A stretch of DNA of 42,102 nucleotides from Lachnospiraceae bacterium (GTDB lineage: Bacteria; Bacillota; Clostridia; Lachnospirales; Lachnospiraceae). Shown here piece by piece: positions 1 to 9,200 of the stretch (its first letter is position 1; every line of letters begins with the position of its first letter). Position numbers and translations under genes: made by a program. The DNA lies in NCBI GenBank assembly GCA_017453865.1, contig JAFTEC010000120.1, forward strand, positions 1-42,102. The letters run 5' to 3'. The notes under the pieces were generated by a model. That model did no database searches, was not told where the DNA came from, and saw only the letters and a list, made by a program, of their open reading frames with translations.

Positions 1-858
1 GGAATGGAGTGGCTTGAAAGCGAGGGCTTAAACGACCCCAATGTGGCAAAGGCTGCGGAGAAGCAGAAAAAGAACTACGCCGGAACCGAGATAAACGGGA
101 AGAAGCTCGGAGTCATCGGCCTCGGAGCGATCGGAGTAAAGGTTGCGAACGCGGCCACGAACCTCGGAATGACGGTCTACGGCTATGATCCCTATATTTC
201 GGTTGACGCAGCCTGGCATCTTTCCCGTTCCATAAAGCACGTACATCAGGTTGAGGAGATATACGCAAACTGCGATTATATAACGATCCATGTACCGCTT
301 CTGGATTCCACGAGGCACATGATAAATTCGGATGCCATCAAGCTTATGAAGGATACCGCGATACTCCTTAATTTCGCAAGGGATGAACTGGTTGACGAGG
401 AATCGGTGGTTGCGGCTCTTAAGGTCGGAAAGCTCCGTAAGTACGTTTCGGACTTCCCGAACCCTGTCACTCTCGGTAAGGAGGGCTGTATCATAACACC
501 GCATCTCGGAGCAAGCACGGAGGAGTCCGAGGAAAACTGCGCAGTAATGGCGGTAAAGGAATTACGGGACTATATGGAAAACGGGAATATCAGGAATTCC
601 GTAAATCTCCCCGATATAGAGATGGGAAGACCCGAGACCGTGAGCCGTATCATGATAATACATAATAATGTCGCAAACGTACTTACAAGGCTTACCTCTG
701 CCTTTGGTGACGAGGGGATCAATATCGCCACCATGAATTCAAAGAGTAAAGGAGAGAGGGCAGTGACGATCCTGGATCTGGATTCGCTTCCGACCGAAAG
801 CATGCTTACGCGCGTGGAGAACGCGAAGGAAGTAATACGGGTCCGCGTGGTGAAGTAG
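1..858 (+). CDS. serA: D-3-phosphoglycerate dehydrogenase, 5'-truncated by the window edge
   Basis: This is the C-terminal three quarters of a short SerA, the NAD-dependent enzyme that oxidises 3-phosphoglycerate in the first step of serine synthesis. The reading frame is open from base 1, so the true start lies upstream. Counting from the Met at base 4, the Rossmann motif GLGAIG is at 39-44, the active-site Arg is in NFARDELVD (about 126), the His is in TPHLGAST (167), and a C-terminal ACT domain spans about 215-284, which fits serine feedback control. The usual catalytic Glu of the DVFxxEP segment is not visible: that stretch reads SDFPNP. I believe such a shortened loop is common in clostridial SerA, from memory only. 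The following DUF1015 gene is a frequent partner of serA in Firmicutes. Confidence 0.93.
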   Translation, partial: GMEWLESEGLNDPNVAKAAEKQKKNYAGTEINGKKLGVIGLGAIGVKVANAATNLGMTVYGYDPYISVDAAWHLSRSIKHVHQVEEIYANCDYITIHVPLLDSTRHMINSDAIKLMKDTAILLNFARDELVDEESVVAALKVGKLRKYVSDFPNPVTLGKEGCIITPHLGASTEESEENCAVMAVKELRDYMENGNIRNSVNLPDIEMGRPETVSRIMIIHNNVANVLTRLTSAFGDEGINIATMNSKSKGERAVTILDLDSLPTESMLTRVENAKEVIRVRVVK

Positions 859-881
859 AGAAATAAAGAAAGGATGTAACC

Positions 882-2120
882 GTGGCAGATATACGACCAT
901 TCAGGGCAATACGGCCGGGGGAAGGCCTGGCAGACAAGATAGCGGCGCTGCCGTATGATGTATATTCGAGACAGGGAGCGAAGGAGGAGATAGAGCGCGC
1001 TCCTCTGTCTTTTTTACGTATTGACAGGCCGGAGACAGGCTTCAGTGATGACGTGGATACCTACGACGACAGGGTCTATTTGAAGGCGAGGGAGATACTG
1101 GATTCAATGATAGAAAAGGGCGAATTCATTATGGATGATAAGCCCTTATACTATCTCTACGAGCTTACGATGGACGGCAGGAGCCAGACCGGTGTCGTTG
1201 CTGTTTCATCGGTAAAGGATTACGACAATAACATAATAAAAAAGCATGAAAACACCACGGCGGAAAAGGAGGCCGACAGGATACGGCATGTGGATGCCTG
1301 CTCCGCCCATACAGGGCCGATCTTTTTAGGCTACAGGGAAAATCCCGTGATATCAGCCGTTGTGAAGGGCGTAAAGGAGGGTGCTCCTGTATACGATTTT
1401 ACCAGCCCTGATAATGTCCGGCACAGAGTGTGGACGGTTTCGGACGACAGGGATATAGCAGCTATCCGGGGGGCCTTTGACGGCATAAACGATATCTATA
1501 TCTGCGACGGCCATCATAGATGCGCCAGCGCCGTGAAGGTTTGCAAAATGAGGGCGGAAGCCCATGCACAGTCAACCGGTGACGAGGATTATAATTATTT
1601 TCTTTCGGTGCTCTTCCCCGCGGATGAGCTTCTTATCCTTGATTACAACAGGGTGGTCCGTGACCTTAACGGACTGTCGGAGAGCCGCTTTATGGACAGG
1701 ATAAGGAAGAAATTCGATGTCGGAACGGGAGAGGATAAGCCCTTTAAGCCGGAAAGAAAGCATGATTTCGGACTTTATATAAGCGGGAAATGGTACCGCC
1801 TTACCGCAAAGGATACGATACTTTCAGGGGATCCCGTGGATGATCTGGATGTATCGCTTCTTCAGAATGAGCTATTGTCACCGGTCCTCAATATTGAGGA
1901 TCCGAGAACCGATAAGAGGATCGCCTTTATCGGCGGGATCCACGGTATGGATGGTCTGATGGAGAAGGTGGATTCGGGAGAGTATGTCTGTGCATTCTCG
2001 CTTTATCCTACCGACATCAATGACCTCTTTAAGGTTGCGGATATGGGGAGACTTATGCCGCCGAAATCCACATGGTTTGAGCCGAAGCTTCGAAGCGGTT
2101 TATTTATACACAGGTTCTAG
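882..2120 (+). CDS. DUF1015 family protein
   Basis: This 412-residue protein matches the DUF1015 family, whose biochemical role is not established. Recognisable family landmarks are the N-terminal LPYDVYS segment, KKHENTT near residues 120-126, and DGHHR at 209-213, a likely metal- or phosphate-binding loop. The start is GTG at 882 with an AAAGGA-type ribosome site just upstream at about 868-874. It follows serA by 23 bases, and members of this family commonly sit next to serA/serC in Firmicutes, so a link to serine metabolism is an inference from context. There is no signal peptide or membrane segment. Family assignment is firm; function is unknown. Confidence 0.88.
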   Translation: MADIRPFRAIRPGEGLADKIAALPYDVYSRQGAKEEIERAPLSFLRIDRPETGFSDDVDTYDDRVYLKAREILDSMIEKGEFIMDDKPLYYLYELTMDGRSQTGVVAVSSVKDYDNNIIKKHENTTAEKEADRIRHVDACSAHTGPIFLGYRENPVISAVVKGVKEGAPVYDFTSPDNVRHRVWTVSDDRDIAAIRGAFDGINDIYICDGHHRCASAVKVCKMRAEAHAQSTGDEDYNYFLSVLFPADELLILDYNRVVRDLNGLSESRFMDRIRKKFDVGTGEDKPFKPERKHDFGLYISGKWYRLTAKDTILSGDPVDDLDVSLLQNELLSPVLNIEDPRTDKRIAFIGGIHGMDGLMEKVDSGEYVCAFSLYPTDINDLFKVADMGRLMPPKSTWFEPKLRSGLFIHRF

Positions 2121-2131
2121 GAGGGGATCGC

Positions 2132-4315
2132 ATGAACAAAAAGCTATATAATCTCATGGACTGGGCGGAGATAGAAGCCGTCACCTATTCCGAGGAGGAT
2201 CACCCGAAGAAGCTCCTCGGGCCCCACAGCGCAGGCAGGAGCGGGACCATTATCCAGGCCTTCTTCCCGGAGGCAAAGAGCGTATCGGTAATAGCCGATA
2301 AGGTTAAAGAGCCCTACCCCATGGAAATGATGGATGAGAGCGGCTACTTTGCGGTGCTTTTACGGAAGAAGATACCCTTTCACTATGTGTATGAGGTCGT
2401 GAATAAGGACGGGAAGAAGATCACGGTTGAGGATCCCTACGCCTATCCGCAGGTGATACACGAGAGGAATTCAAAGAAATTCAGGAACGGGATACTCCGC
2501 TATGCCTGGGAGACACTTGGCTCCCATATCCTTACGGTCGAAGGGCAGGAGGGAGTTCATTTCGCGGTTTGGGCACCTGACGCCATGAGGGTCAGTGTGG
2601 TCGGAGACTTTAATGACTGGGACGGCCGTGTCTATGAAATGGAGAAGCTTCCCGACGAATCGGGGATATTCGAGATATTTATCCCGGGATTAAAGGCCGG
2701 AACCCTTTATAAATATGAGATCAAGGCAGGGAACGGGACCGTGACCCTGAAGACCGATCCCTACGGCTTTTTCTCTGAGGACAATGAGGATCCGGCTTCC
2801 GTTGTCACGGACATAGACTCCTTTAACTGGACGGACGAGGACTGGATGGCGGAACGCCATAACCATCAGGGAAGCGAAAGCCCTATGGTGATATATGAGC
2901 TGAAGGCCGATTGCTTCGATGAAAAAAAGCAGGGCTTTAAGGCTATGGCAGCGGAGCTTTCAAGGTATTTAAGGGACAACGGCTATACGCATCTCGAGCT
3001 TATGCCTGTTATGGAATATAGGGCAGAGGAGGCAGCGGGGTATCATACCTACGGATTCTATGCGCCTCATGCAAGGTACGGAAAGCCGGAGGAGCTTTTC
3101 TATCTTATTAACCATATGCATAAGGAGGGAATAGGGGTGATCCTTGACTGGAGCCCCGCCCACTTTGATGCGGGAAACGGCGGGCTTGCACGCTTTGACG
3201 GAACCTCAATTTATGAGAGCCCCGATCCCCGGAGAAGCTTCCATCCCGATCCCGGGACACTGACCTTTGATTTTTCACGTCCGGAGGTCAGGAATTTCCT
3301 TTTATCCAATGCGCTTTTCTGGATCAGGATCTATCACGCAGACGGGCTAAGGGTCGATAATACGGCTTCAATGCTTTATCTTGACTACGGAAGGGAGGAT
3401 TATCTTCCGAATATCTACGGCGGAAAGGAAAACCTGGAGGCTGTGGAGCTCCTGCAGAATATCACGAACGAGGTGCATAAGGAAAAGAGCGGCGTCATTA
3501 TGATAGCGGAGGACAATTCCGCCTGGCCCGGAATGACCACCGATACCGCGGATGGGGGACTGGGCTTTGACTTCAAGTGGAATGAGAGCTGGAGGGATGA
3601 CTTTTTATCCTATCTTTCCTACGATCCGTTTTACCGGACAGATCACTACGGGGAGCTCTGCTTCTCCATGGTCTACGCTTATGCGGAGCGCTTTATGCTG
3701 CCCTTTACACACGATGCCTTTACTAAGGACAAGGGTTCGTTTTTATCCAGGATGCCGGGAAACAGTGAGGAAAAATATGCGAATCTGAAGGCTTCCCTCG
3801 GCTTCCTTTTTACCTATCCCGGAAAGAAGGTAATAGACGCCTCTGTCGCACTGGGGGATGAGGAGGCCTGGGAGAGCGGAAGAAAGCTTAACTGGGAATT
3901 ATTAAAGCGTAATGAGAATAAGGAGGTCCACGCACTGATAAAGGATCTTTCGGAGCTTTACAGGGAAAGACCATCACTTCACGAGCTTTCGATGGAGGAA
4001 GCGGGCTTTGAATGGATAAACTGTATTTCCGCAAACGAAAATATCCTTGTATTTATGCGGAAAACAAAGAGGGAGAAGGATACCCTGATAGTTGTTGTGA
4101 ATTTTGAGAATATTCCGAGAAAGAACTATAAGATCGGTGTCCCGAAGGCCGGAAAATATAAGGAAATATTTAATACGGACGCTGAAAAGTACGGGGGCTT
4201 TGATTTCAGGAATGCCCACGTCATCAAATCCTCCGAGGATGAGTGCGACGGACGGGAGAATTCCATAAGGATAAAGGTTCCGCCCCTTTCGGTAACGGTT
4301 TTCGAGGTGCAGTAG
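2132..4315 (+). CDS. glgB: 1,4-alpha-glucan branching enzyme (GH13_9), divergent
   Basis: A 727-residue protein with the GlgB layout: an N-terminal beta domain (about 35-105), a CBM48 module (about 140-215, AVWAPDAMRVSVVGDFNDW), a GH13 catalytic barrel and a C-terminal beta domain ending in VTVFEVQ. The three catalytic carboxylates appear present: Asp409 in GLRVDNTASM, Glu460 in MIAEDNSAWPG and Asp528 in PFTHD, close to E. coli numbering (405/458/526, from memory). Several normally conserved surrounding motifs have changed: APTSRYG reads APHARYG, SHDEV reads THDAF, and the MGNEFxQ stretch reads DASVALGDEEAW. It should form alpha-1,6 branches in glycogen, but altered specificity or reduced activity is possible. 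No other glycogen gene is adjacent. A GGAGGGG ribosome site precedes the ATG. Confidence 0.87.
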   Translation: MNKKLYNLMDWAEIEAVTYSEEDHPKKLLGPHSAGRSGTIIQAFFPEAKSVSVIADKVKEPYPMEMMDESGYFAVLLRKKIPFHYVYEVVNKDGKKITVEDPYAYPQVIHERNSKKFRNGILRYAWETLGSHILTVEGQEGVHFAVWAPDAMRVSVVGDFNDWDGRVYEMEKLPDESGIFEIFIPGLKAGTLYKYEIKAGNGTVTLKTDPYGFFSEDNEDPASVVTDIDSFNWTDEDWMAERHNHQGSESPMVIYELKADCFDEKKQGFKAMAAELSRYLRDNGYTHLELMPVMEYRAEEAAGYHTYGFYAPHARYGKPEELFYLINHMHKEGIGVILDWSPAHFDAGNGGLARFDGTSIYESPDPRRSFHPDPGTLTFDFSRPEVRNFLLSNALFWIRIYHADGLRVDNTASMLYLDYGREDYLPNIYGGKENLEAVELLQNITNEVHKEKSGVIMIAEDNSAWPGMTTDTADGGLGFDFKWNESWRDDFLSYLSYDPFYRTDHYGELCFSMVYAYAERFMLPFTHDAFTKDKGSFLSRMPGNSEEKYANLKASLGFLFTYPGKKVIDASVALGDEEAWESGRKLNWELLKRNENKEVHALIKDLSELYRERPSLHELSMEEAGFEWINCISANENILVFMRKTKREKDTLIVVVNFENIPRKNYKIGVPKAGKYKEIFNTDAEKYGGFDFRNAHVIKSSEDECDGRENSIRIKVPPLSVTVFEVQ

Positions 4316-4318
4316 GAA

Positions 4319-5257
4319 ATGTATGATCCTGTATTTTTAACGGCTGCGGTTGAAGCACTGGATGAGACCATTCCCGCCATCGAGGAGATAAGCAGCATAG
4401 AGGATATAAAGGACATTCAGGAAAACCTGAATCCCGGCTTCTTCGAGAAATTTGTTCGGGGGCTGCCGGAGATGTTCTTTAATCTCGGGATAAGGATAGT
4501 TTTGGCACTGGTCTTTTTCCTTGTGGGGAAAAGGCTTATAAAGTTTTTAATAAGTCTTGTCAATAAGTCCTTAAATAAGGCCGGCACCGAAAAGGGAGTC
4601 ATAACCTTTATCGACTCTTTCTTACGGATATCCCTGTATGCCCTGCTTTTCCTTATCATGGCTTCGGGACTCGGAGTGGAGGCTGCATCCATACTTACGA
4701 TCTTCGGTTCCGCCACTCTGGCCGTGGGTCTTGCCCTGCAGGGCAGCCTTTCAAACCTTGCCGGAGGAGTGGTGATACTTCTGATGAAGCCGTTTAAGGT
4801 GGGGGACTATATAAAGGAGGACTCCCACGGAAACGAAGGAAGGGTTACGGAGATCACGATCTTCTACACCAGGCTTACCACCATTGACAATAAGGAGGTC
4901 ATGATACCTAACGGAGCCCTTGCCAATACCTCAATTGTCAATGTGACCTGGCTTCCCGCAAGGAAGATAGACTTTGCGGTCGGCATAAGCTATGAGGCGG
5001 ATCTGTTGAAGGCAAAGGAGGTATTGAAAAATATCGCCGTTGGGATCCCGGGGTATCTTGGAAACGAAGAACCAAGCATATTCGTGAAATCCCTTGATGA
5101 CAGCGCCGTGACCTTAGGATGCAGGTTCTATGTGGAAACAGCCGGGTACTGGGATGCTTATTGGACACTGAATGAGAGGGTGAAGCTTACCTTTGACAGG
5201 GAGGGTATAGAGATCACCTACAATAAGCTGGATGTGAATATCAGAGAGAGTAAATGA
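4319..5257 (+). CDS. MscS-family small-conductance mechanosensitive channel
   Basis: A 312-residue inner-membrane channel protein that would release solutes under hypo-osmotic stress. Three hydrophobic segments are visible at about 52-80, 96-118 and 121-155. The third carries the Gly/Ala-rich pore helix typical of MscS (FGSATLAVGLALQGSLSNLA). The beta domain follows with KPFKVGDYI and the TTIDNKEVMIPNG segment, which is highly characteristic of the family. The N-terminal 45 residues are acidic and not clearly homologous to E. coli MscS. The gene starts 3 bases after the glgB stop, and GAGGTG at 4305-4310 can serve as its ribosome site, so it is probably cotranscribed with glgB. Confidence 0.92.
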   Translation: MYDPVFLTAAVEALDETIPAIEEISSIEDIKDIQENLNPGFFEKFVRGLPEMFFNLGIRIVLALVFFLVGKRLIKFLISLVNKSLNKAGTEKGVITFIDSFLRISLYALLFLIMASGLGVEAASILTIFGSATLAVGLALQGSLSNLAGGVVILLMKPFKVGDYIKEDSHGNEGRVTEITIFYTRLTTIDNKEVMIPNGALANTSIVNVTWLPARKIDFAVGISYEADLLKAKEVLKNIAVGIPGYLGNEEPSIFVKSLDDSAVTLGCRFYVETAGYWDAYWTLNERVKLTFDREGIEITYNKLDVNIRESK

Positions 5258-5330
5258 AGCCGTCAGCCCGAAGGACCGATGTCACGGCGACAGCCTCGAG
5301 CGATGGCGATGGATATGAGGAGATATTATA
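5258..5330 (+). repeat. Post-stop intergenic element sharing a GTCACGGCGACA core with the oadB-oadA spacer
   Basis: The 73-base gap between mscS and hypB contains CCCGAAGG at 5267-5274 and GTCACGGCGACA at 5281-5292. The same two blocks in the same order and spacing occur after oadB at 35897-35922. Both copies begin within about 25 bases of a stop codon. Predicted pairing here is weak (GCCGT with ACGGC), unlike the strong hairpins after oadB. The ribosome site of hypB (GAGGAG) is at its 3' end. Confidence 0.5.
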
Positions 5331-5993
5331 ATGTCGGAAATAATAGTAATGAAGGAGCTTCTCGGAGAGAATAAGAGGATAGCGGAAGAAAACAGGGAGA
5401 TCTACAGGCGTGACCGGGTGCTGATGGTCAATATTATGGGAGCTCCCGGAGCCGGAAAAACCACTCTTCTAAAGGCATTATGCGCTGAGCTTAAGAACAG
5501 GGGGATCGCTTCTTCTGTTATCGAGGGGGATCTCTATTCCTCCATAGATGCGGATGATTTTAATGCAAGCGGTGTAAGATCAAGTCAGATCAACACCTGC
5601 GGAGAGTGCCATTTGGACGCCGCAGTCATAAAGTCCGGATATGACAGTCTGGAATTTAAGGACGGGGTCTGCTTCATAGAGAACGTGGGAAACCTTATCT
5701 GTCCCGCGGAATTCGATCTGGGAGAGGAGCTTAGGATAGTCTGCGCCTCTGTTCCGGAGGGGGACGATAAGCCCTTTAAATATGTTCCAATGTTTTCATA
5801 CGTGGACGCGGTCGCACTTACCAAATGTGACCTTAAGGAAGCGGTCGGCTTTGACAGCGCGAATTTTAAAAAAGGGATGGATGCCGTTAATGACGCTCCG
5901 GTATTCGAGACCGCCCTTGGCAAAAACACCTCCGGCACCGACTCCGGTGTTAAGGCGCTTGCTGATTATATTCTGGAGAGGTATTCCTGCTGA
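5331..5993 (+). CDS. hypB: Hydrogenase/urease nickel incorporation GTPase HypB
   Basis: A 220-residue G3E-type P-loop GTPase of the HypB family, which helps insert nickel into [NiFe]-hydrogenase with HypA. The P-loop GAPGAGKTT is at residues 37-45. The metal-site motif NTCGECHLDA has Cys93-His94, equivalent to the conserved Cys-His pair of HypB. The switch region ENVGNLICPAEFDLGE (about 117-132) and the guanine-specificity motif TKCD (164-167) follow. It lacks an N-terminal His-rich metal-storage stretch. It is an orphan here: no hypA, hypC-F or hydrogenase structural genes are adjacent. The start ATG has GAGGAG 8 bases upstream. Confidence 0.92.
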   Translation: MSEIIVMKELLGENKRIAEENREIYRRDRVLMVNIMGAPGAGKTTLLKALCAELKNRGIASSVIEGDLYSSIDADDFNASGVRSSQINTCGECHLDAAVIKSGYDSLEFKDGVCFIENVGNLICPAEFDLGEELRIVCASVPEGDDKPFKYVPMFSYVDAVALTKCDLKEAVGFDSANFKKGMDAVNDAPVFETALGKNTSGTDSGVKALADYILERYSC

Positions 5994-6271
5994 TACAGGG
6001 CTTTCCCAAAAAAACACAGCATTTCTCCCTCAGAGCTTCTTTGCGGAAGTCTGTCCTTACTGTTCATTTTTAAAAACATGAGTAAACATTTGTGAGTATT
6101 TTACCGATATAATTCTAAATGAGATATACTATAAGTGCGTCTGTTTTCGGGCAGAGCATACAAGATATTGGGGCAAAGAATATGTAAAAACTGATCCTGA
6201 TTGAATGAACCATTATCCGAAAAAAATGAACTTATAAATATACAGGAGCAATGTACATGGCAAAATAGACC
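5994..6271 (+). promoter_or_regulatory. AT-rich intergenic region with candidate promoter for the surface-protein block
   Basis: This 278-base gap separates hypB from the surface-protein cluster. An imperfect stem-loop (CAGAgCTTC at 6031-6039 with GAAGTCTG at 6046-6053) is followed 16 bases later by a T-run; it is only a weak terminator candidate. A -10-like TATACT at 6125-6130 has TTACCG 18 bases upstream (6101-6106). A second TATAAT at 6108-6113 lacks a good -35. The leader would be about 140 bases. An AGGAG ribosome site at 6244-6248 leads into the start region described separately. Confidence 0.35.
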
Positions 6272-6274
6272 GTG
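6244..6274 (+). promoter_or_regulatory. Strong ribosome site and ATG followed by an in-frame amber codon
   Basis: AGGAG at 6244-6248 is placed 8 bases before ATG at 6257. That ATG reads ATG GCA AAA TAG ACC GTG and is in the same frame as the long LRR protein. The TAG at 6266-6268 is therefore an in-frame stop between the best start and the GTG at 6272. Either the protein reinitiates at GTG 6272 or ATG 6287, or this is a short leader peptide, a nonsense mutation or a base error. The GTG itself has no good ribosome site of its own. Confidence 0.65.
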
Positions 6275-9200
6275 AAGAAAAAGAAAATGAGACTTAAGAG
6301 CAGTGTGAGGCGGACCATTGCCACGCTTCTTATGATCACCGCCATAATCGTGGCGGCTGTTCCGGCACCGAAAATAGAAGCATCGGGAGAGAAGAACCGC
6401 ACATATACGGTGGATGATATCATATGGACATTTGATGTGAATTCTGATAATAAGGCAGAAATAAAAGGTTATGCGCCTGATCTTATTAACAGCAGCAATT
6501 CCTATGAGACTATCACCGAAATAACCATCCCGGCGAAGGTTACGGATGATAATACCGAAAAAGAATATGACGTTTATAAGGTTTCAAAGATAAGCTGTAA
6601 ATATAATGGCAAGGCAGATTACCTGAAGGCCGTTAATTTTGAAAGCGGGAGTGAGATAATCGAAATCGGGGAGGGGGCTTTTAATACAAACAGGGGGATT
6701 GAGAAGATCAATAATCTTCCCTCCTCTTTGACAACGATAGGAGACTATGCTTTCCAGGGTATTGAAACGCTTACCGGGGAATTTGTGATCCCGGAAAATG
6801 TTTCATCCATCGGATCATATGCTTTCAGTGAAACAGCATTGACCTCCGTAACCATAAACAGCAATGGTCTGACGATTAATAGCGGCGCATTTAAGAATTG
6901 CACTTCCCTGGGAGAAGTCAGTTTTCAGACCGGGAACGCGGAAATTACACTGGTGGATGAGGTTTTCAGCGGCTGTTCTGTATTAAGAGATGTTACTCTT
7001 CCGCCCGGGCTTCTGTCTATGGGATCAAAGATCTTTTCAGGCTGTTCGGTGCTGGAACAGCTGGATTTTTCAAATGTTACAAATCTCGGTGGTGATATAG
7101 GGACCAATGCCTTTGACAGCTGCACAAATCTTTCAACCCTTAAGAATTTTGAAAACACAGGGATAAAGACCATTAAAAACGGTGCGTTCCTGAAATGCTC
7201 ATCCCTGAAGACCATCAAGGTGCCCTCGGGATGCACAGATATCGCCGCTTCTGCTTTTGCCGGATGTGAAAAGCTTGAGGAAGTATATCTTCCGGGAACC
7301 ATAAGCGAAATTTATTCAGGTACCTTCGATTCCTGCAATGGATTGAAAAAAGTGCAGATATTAAACTATGACGGGCAGAGGGAAATAAAAGGTGATACCT
7401 ATTTACCCATAGGGAGTGGTTATGAAGGGAAGGATGTAAAGATAGATTCCGGAGCGATCCCCTTCAGCAACTCTATAACCATCTCCGCCTTTTCCAAATA
7501 TGGTACAGACGATGACGATTCAAATGCTTATCTTTATAAGGCAGAATCTGACAAAGAATCTGATGAGAGTAAGCATATTAAATTCGAGGATCTGGGCTCC
7601 GGAGAGGTTGTGACGCCGGAGGGTTTTACCGTTGTCAACGGAAAGCTTACGAAGGTGGATTTCAGTAAGCATACAGGTGATGTGCTCGTTATCCCCGATA
7701 ATCTCGGGATCACAGAGATCGGGGAAACTGCCTTCAGTGCAGACCTGAATGACGGTGAGATCTGCAAATACCGGAAGATAATCCTTCCGGAGGACTGCAA
7801 TAAGCTGGATGATGGCTCATTCTTAAATTGCAAATATCTTATTGAGCTTGTTGTGCCGAATGAGAACTGTACGGTAGGAAGCGATGTTTTTTTTGATCCT
7901 CCCGATTACGGGGTTGCAACTCTGGGGGTGGGATCCGGTGAAAGATTTACGATAACCGGTATAATAAGTCCTGATAACAGCATATACATCTGGGCCATGA
8001 ACAACAAAAAGCCCAAGGACTCGGATAAGAGCAATGATGTCTGCATCCCCTTCAAGGACTATGATTATGCAGGCAGGGGCAGCGGCTATGAGCTGACAGT
8101 GGAAAACCTCGATGCAGGAAAGACCGGCTGGGATCCTTCCGGCAGCGGAGTGACCACGGTAACAAATTATGCACACCAGCAGGATCATTCCCTTGTCATT
8201 CCCGATGGCGTGAATGAAATATCCGATGATGTCCTGAAGGAAATGAGATTGGACCGGGGGATGACCAGCTTCATAATCGAAGCTCCGAAATACGGTAACA
8301 GCGGCTTTAATAAGATACCCGATTATTGCTTTGAGGGGTTCAGTAATCTTAATGAGGTAGAGATCCCCTGTAATGTGGATATAGGGATCGCTCCCTTCGT
8401 AGGCTGTTCAAGCCTTAGTGACATAGATATAACCGTTCCGGGATCGGAGAGCGGCTCTGTCAGGGACCGCGGCTATTCATTTGAAAACGGGATCCTGTAC
8501 GGAAATGACGGCGCAAAGATAGTCGAAGTGCTTGAAAGCTCCGGTATGACGGAATTTAACGAAGCAGATTATCCCGCTGTCACGGAGCTTGGCACTTCTG
8601 CCATGCAGGAGGTTTCAAGCCTTGCAACCGCCAAATTCAAGGAAGGGAATATCCGGGTAATTCCCGATAAATGCTTTAAGGATTCCGGAGCACTGTCAAC
8701 CGTAAGCCTGGGATCAAAGGTTATATCCTGCGGGGATGAGGCTTTCTCGGGGATTGCAGACAAAGCAAAAATAGAAGCCTACGGTAATGATGTTGATTAT
8801 TACGTAGACGGCGACGCATTTGAGGGGAATGATCCCGATGGTCAGACCTATTATCTATGGAGCAGACCCGCGGCTGCAGGAAACTCCTCATATGACAGAG
8901 CCTATGAGGACCTGGGGGACGGTGTTTATTGGGGCGGTCTCCTGGAGGGATCGGAGGATGATGATAAGGAGGACATAAGCTTATATTTCACTGTAGAGTG
9001 CAAAACAAGCGAATCCTATAACGGCGTAGCCTTCAATAAAAGCCTGAATCCGGGTAAGGATGACAGCGCAACCGACAGCAGCGGAAATACAGTGGATTTT
9101 GTTGTGAAAAACAGTAGTGACAATACGATCCTTACTCCGGGTACACATTATTATCCGGGTACGGCCGGAAGCTATACCGTAGAAATAAACAGTGCTGCCG

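Noticed and set aside
28..504. Minus-strand open frames opposite the large genes
   Set aside because: They mirror strongly supported + strand genes, show no recognisable domains or ribosome sites, and none survives inspection anywhere in the window.
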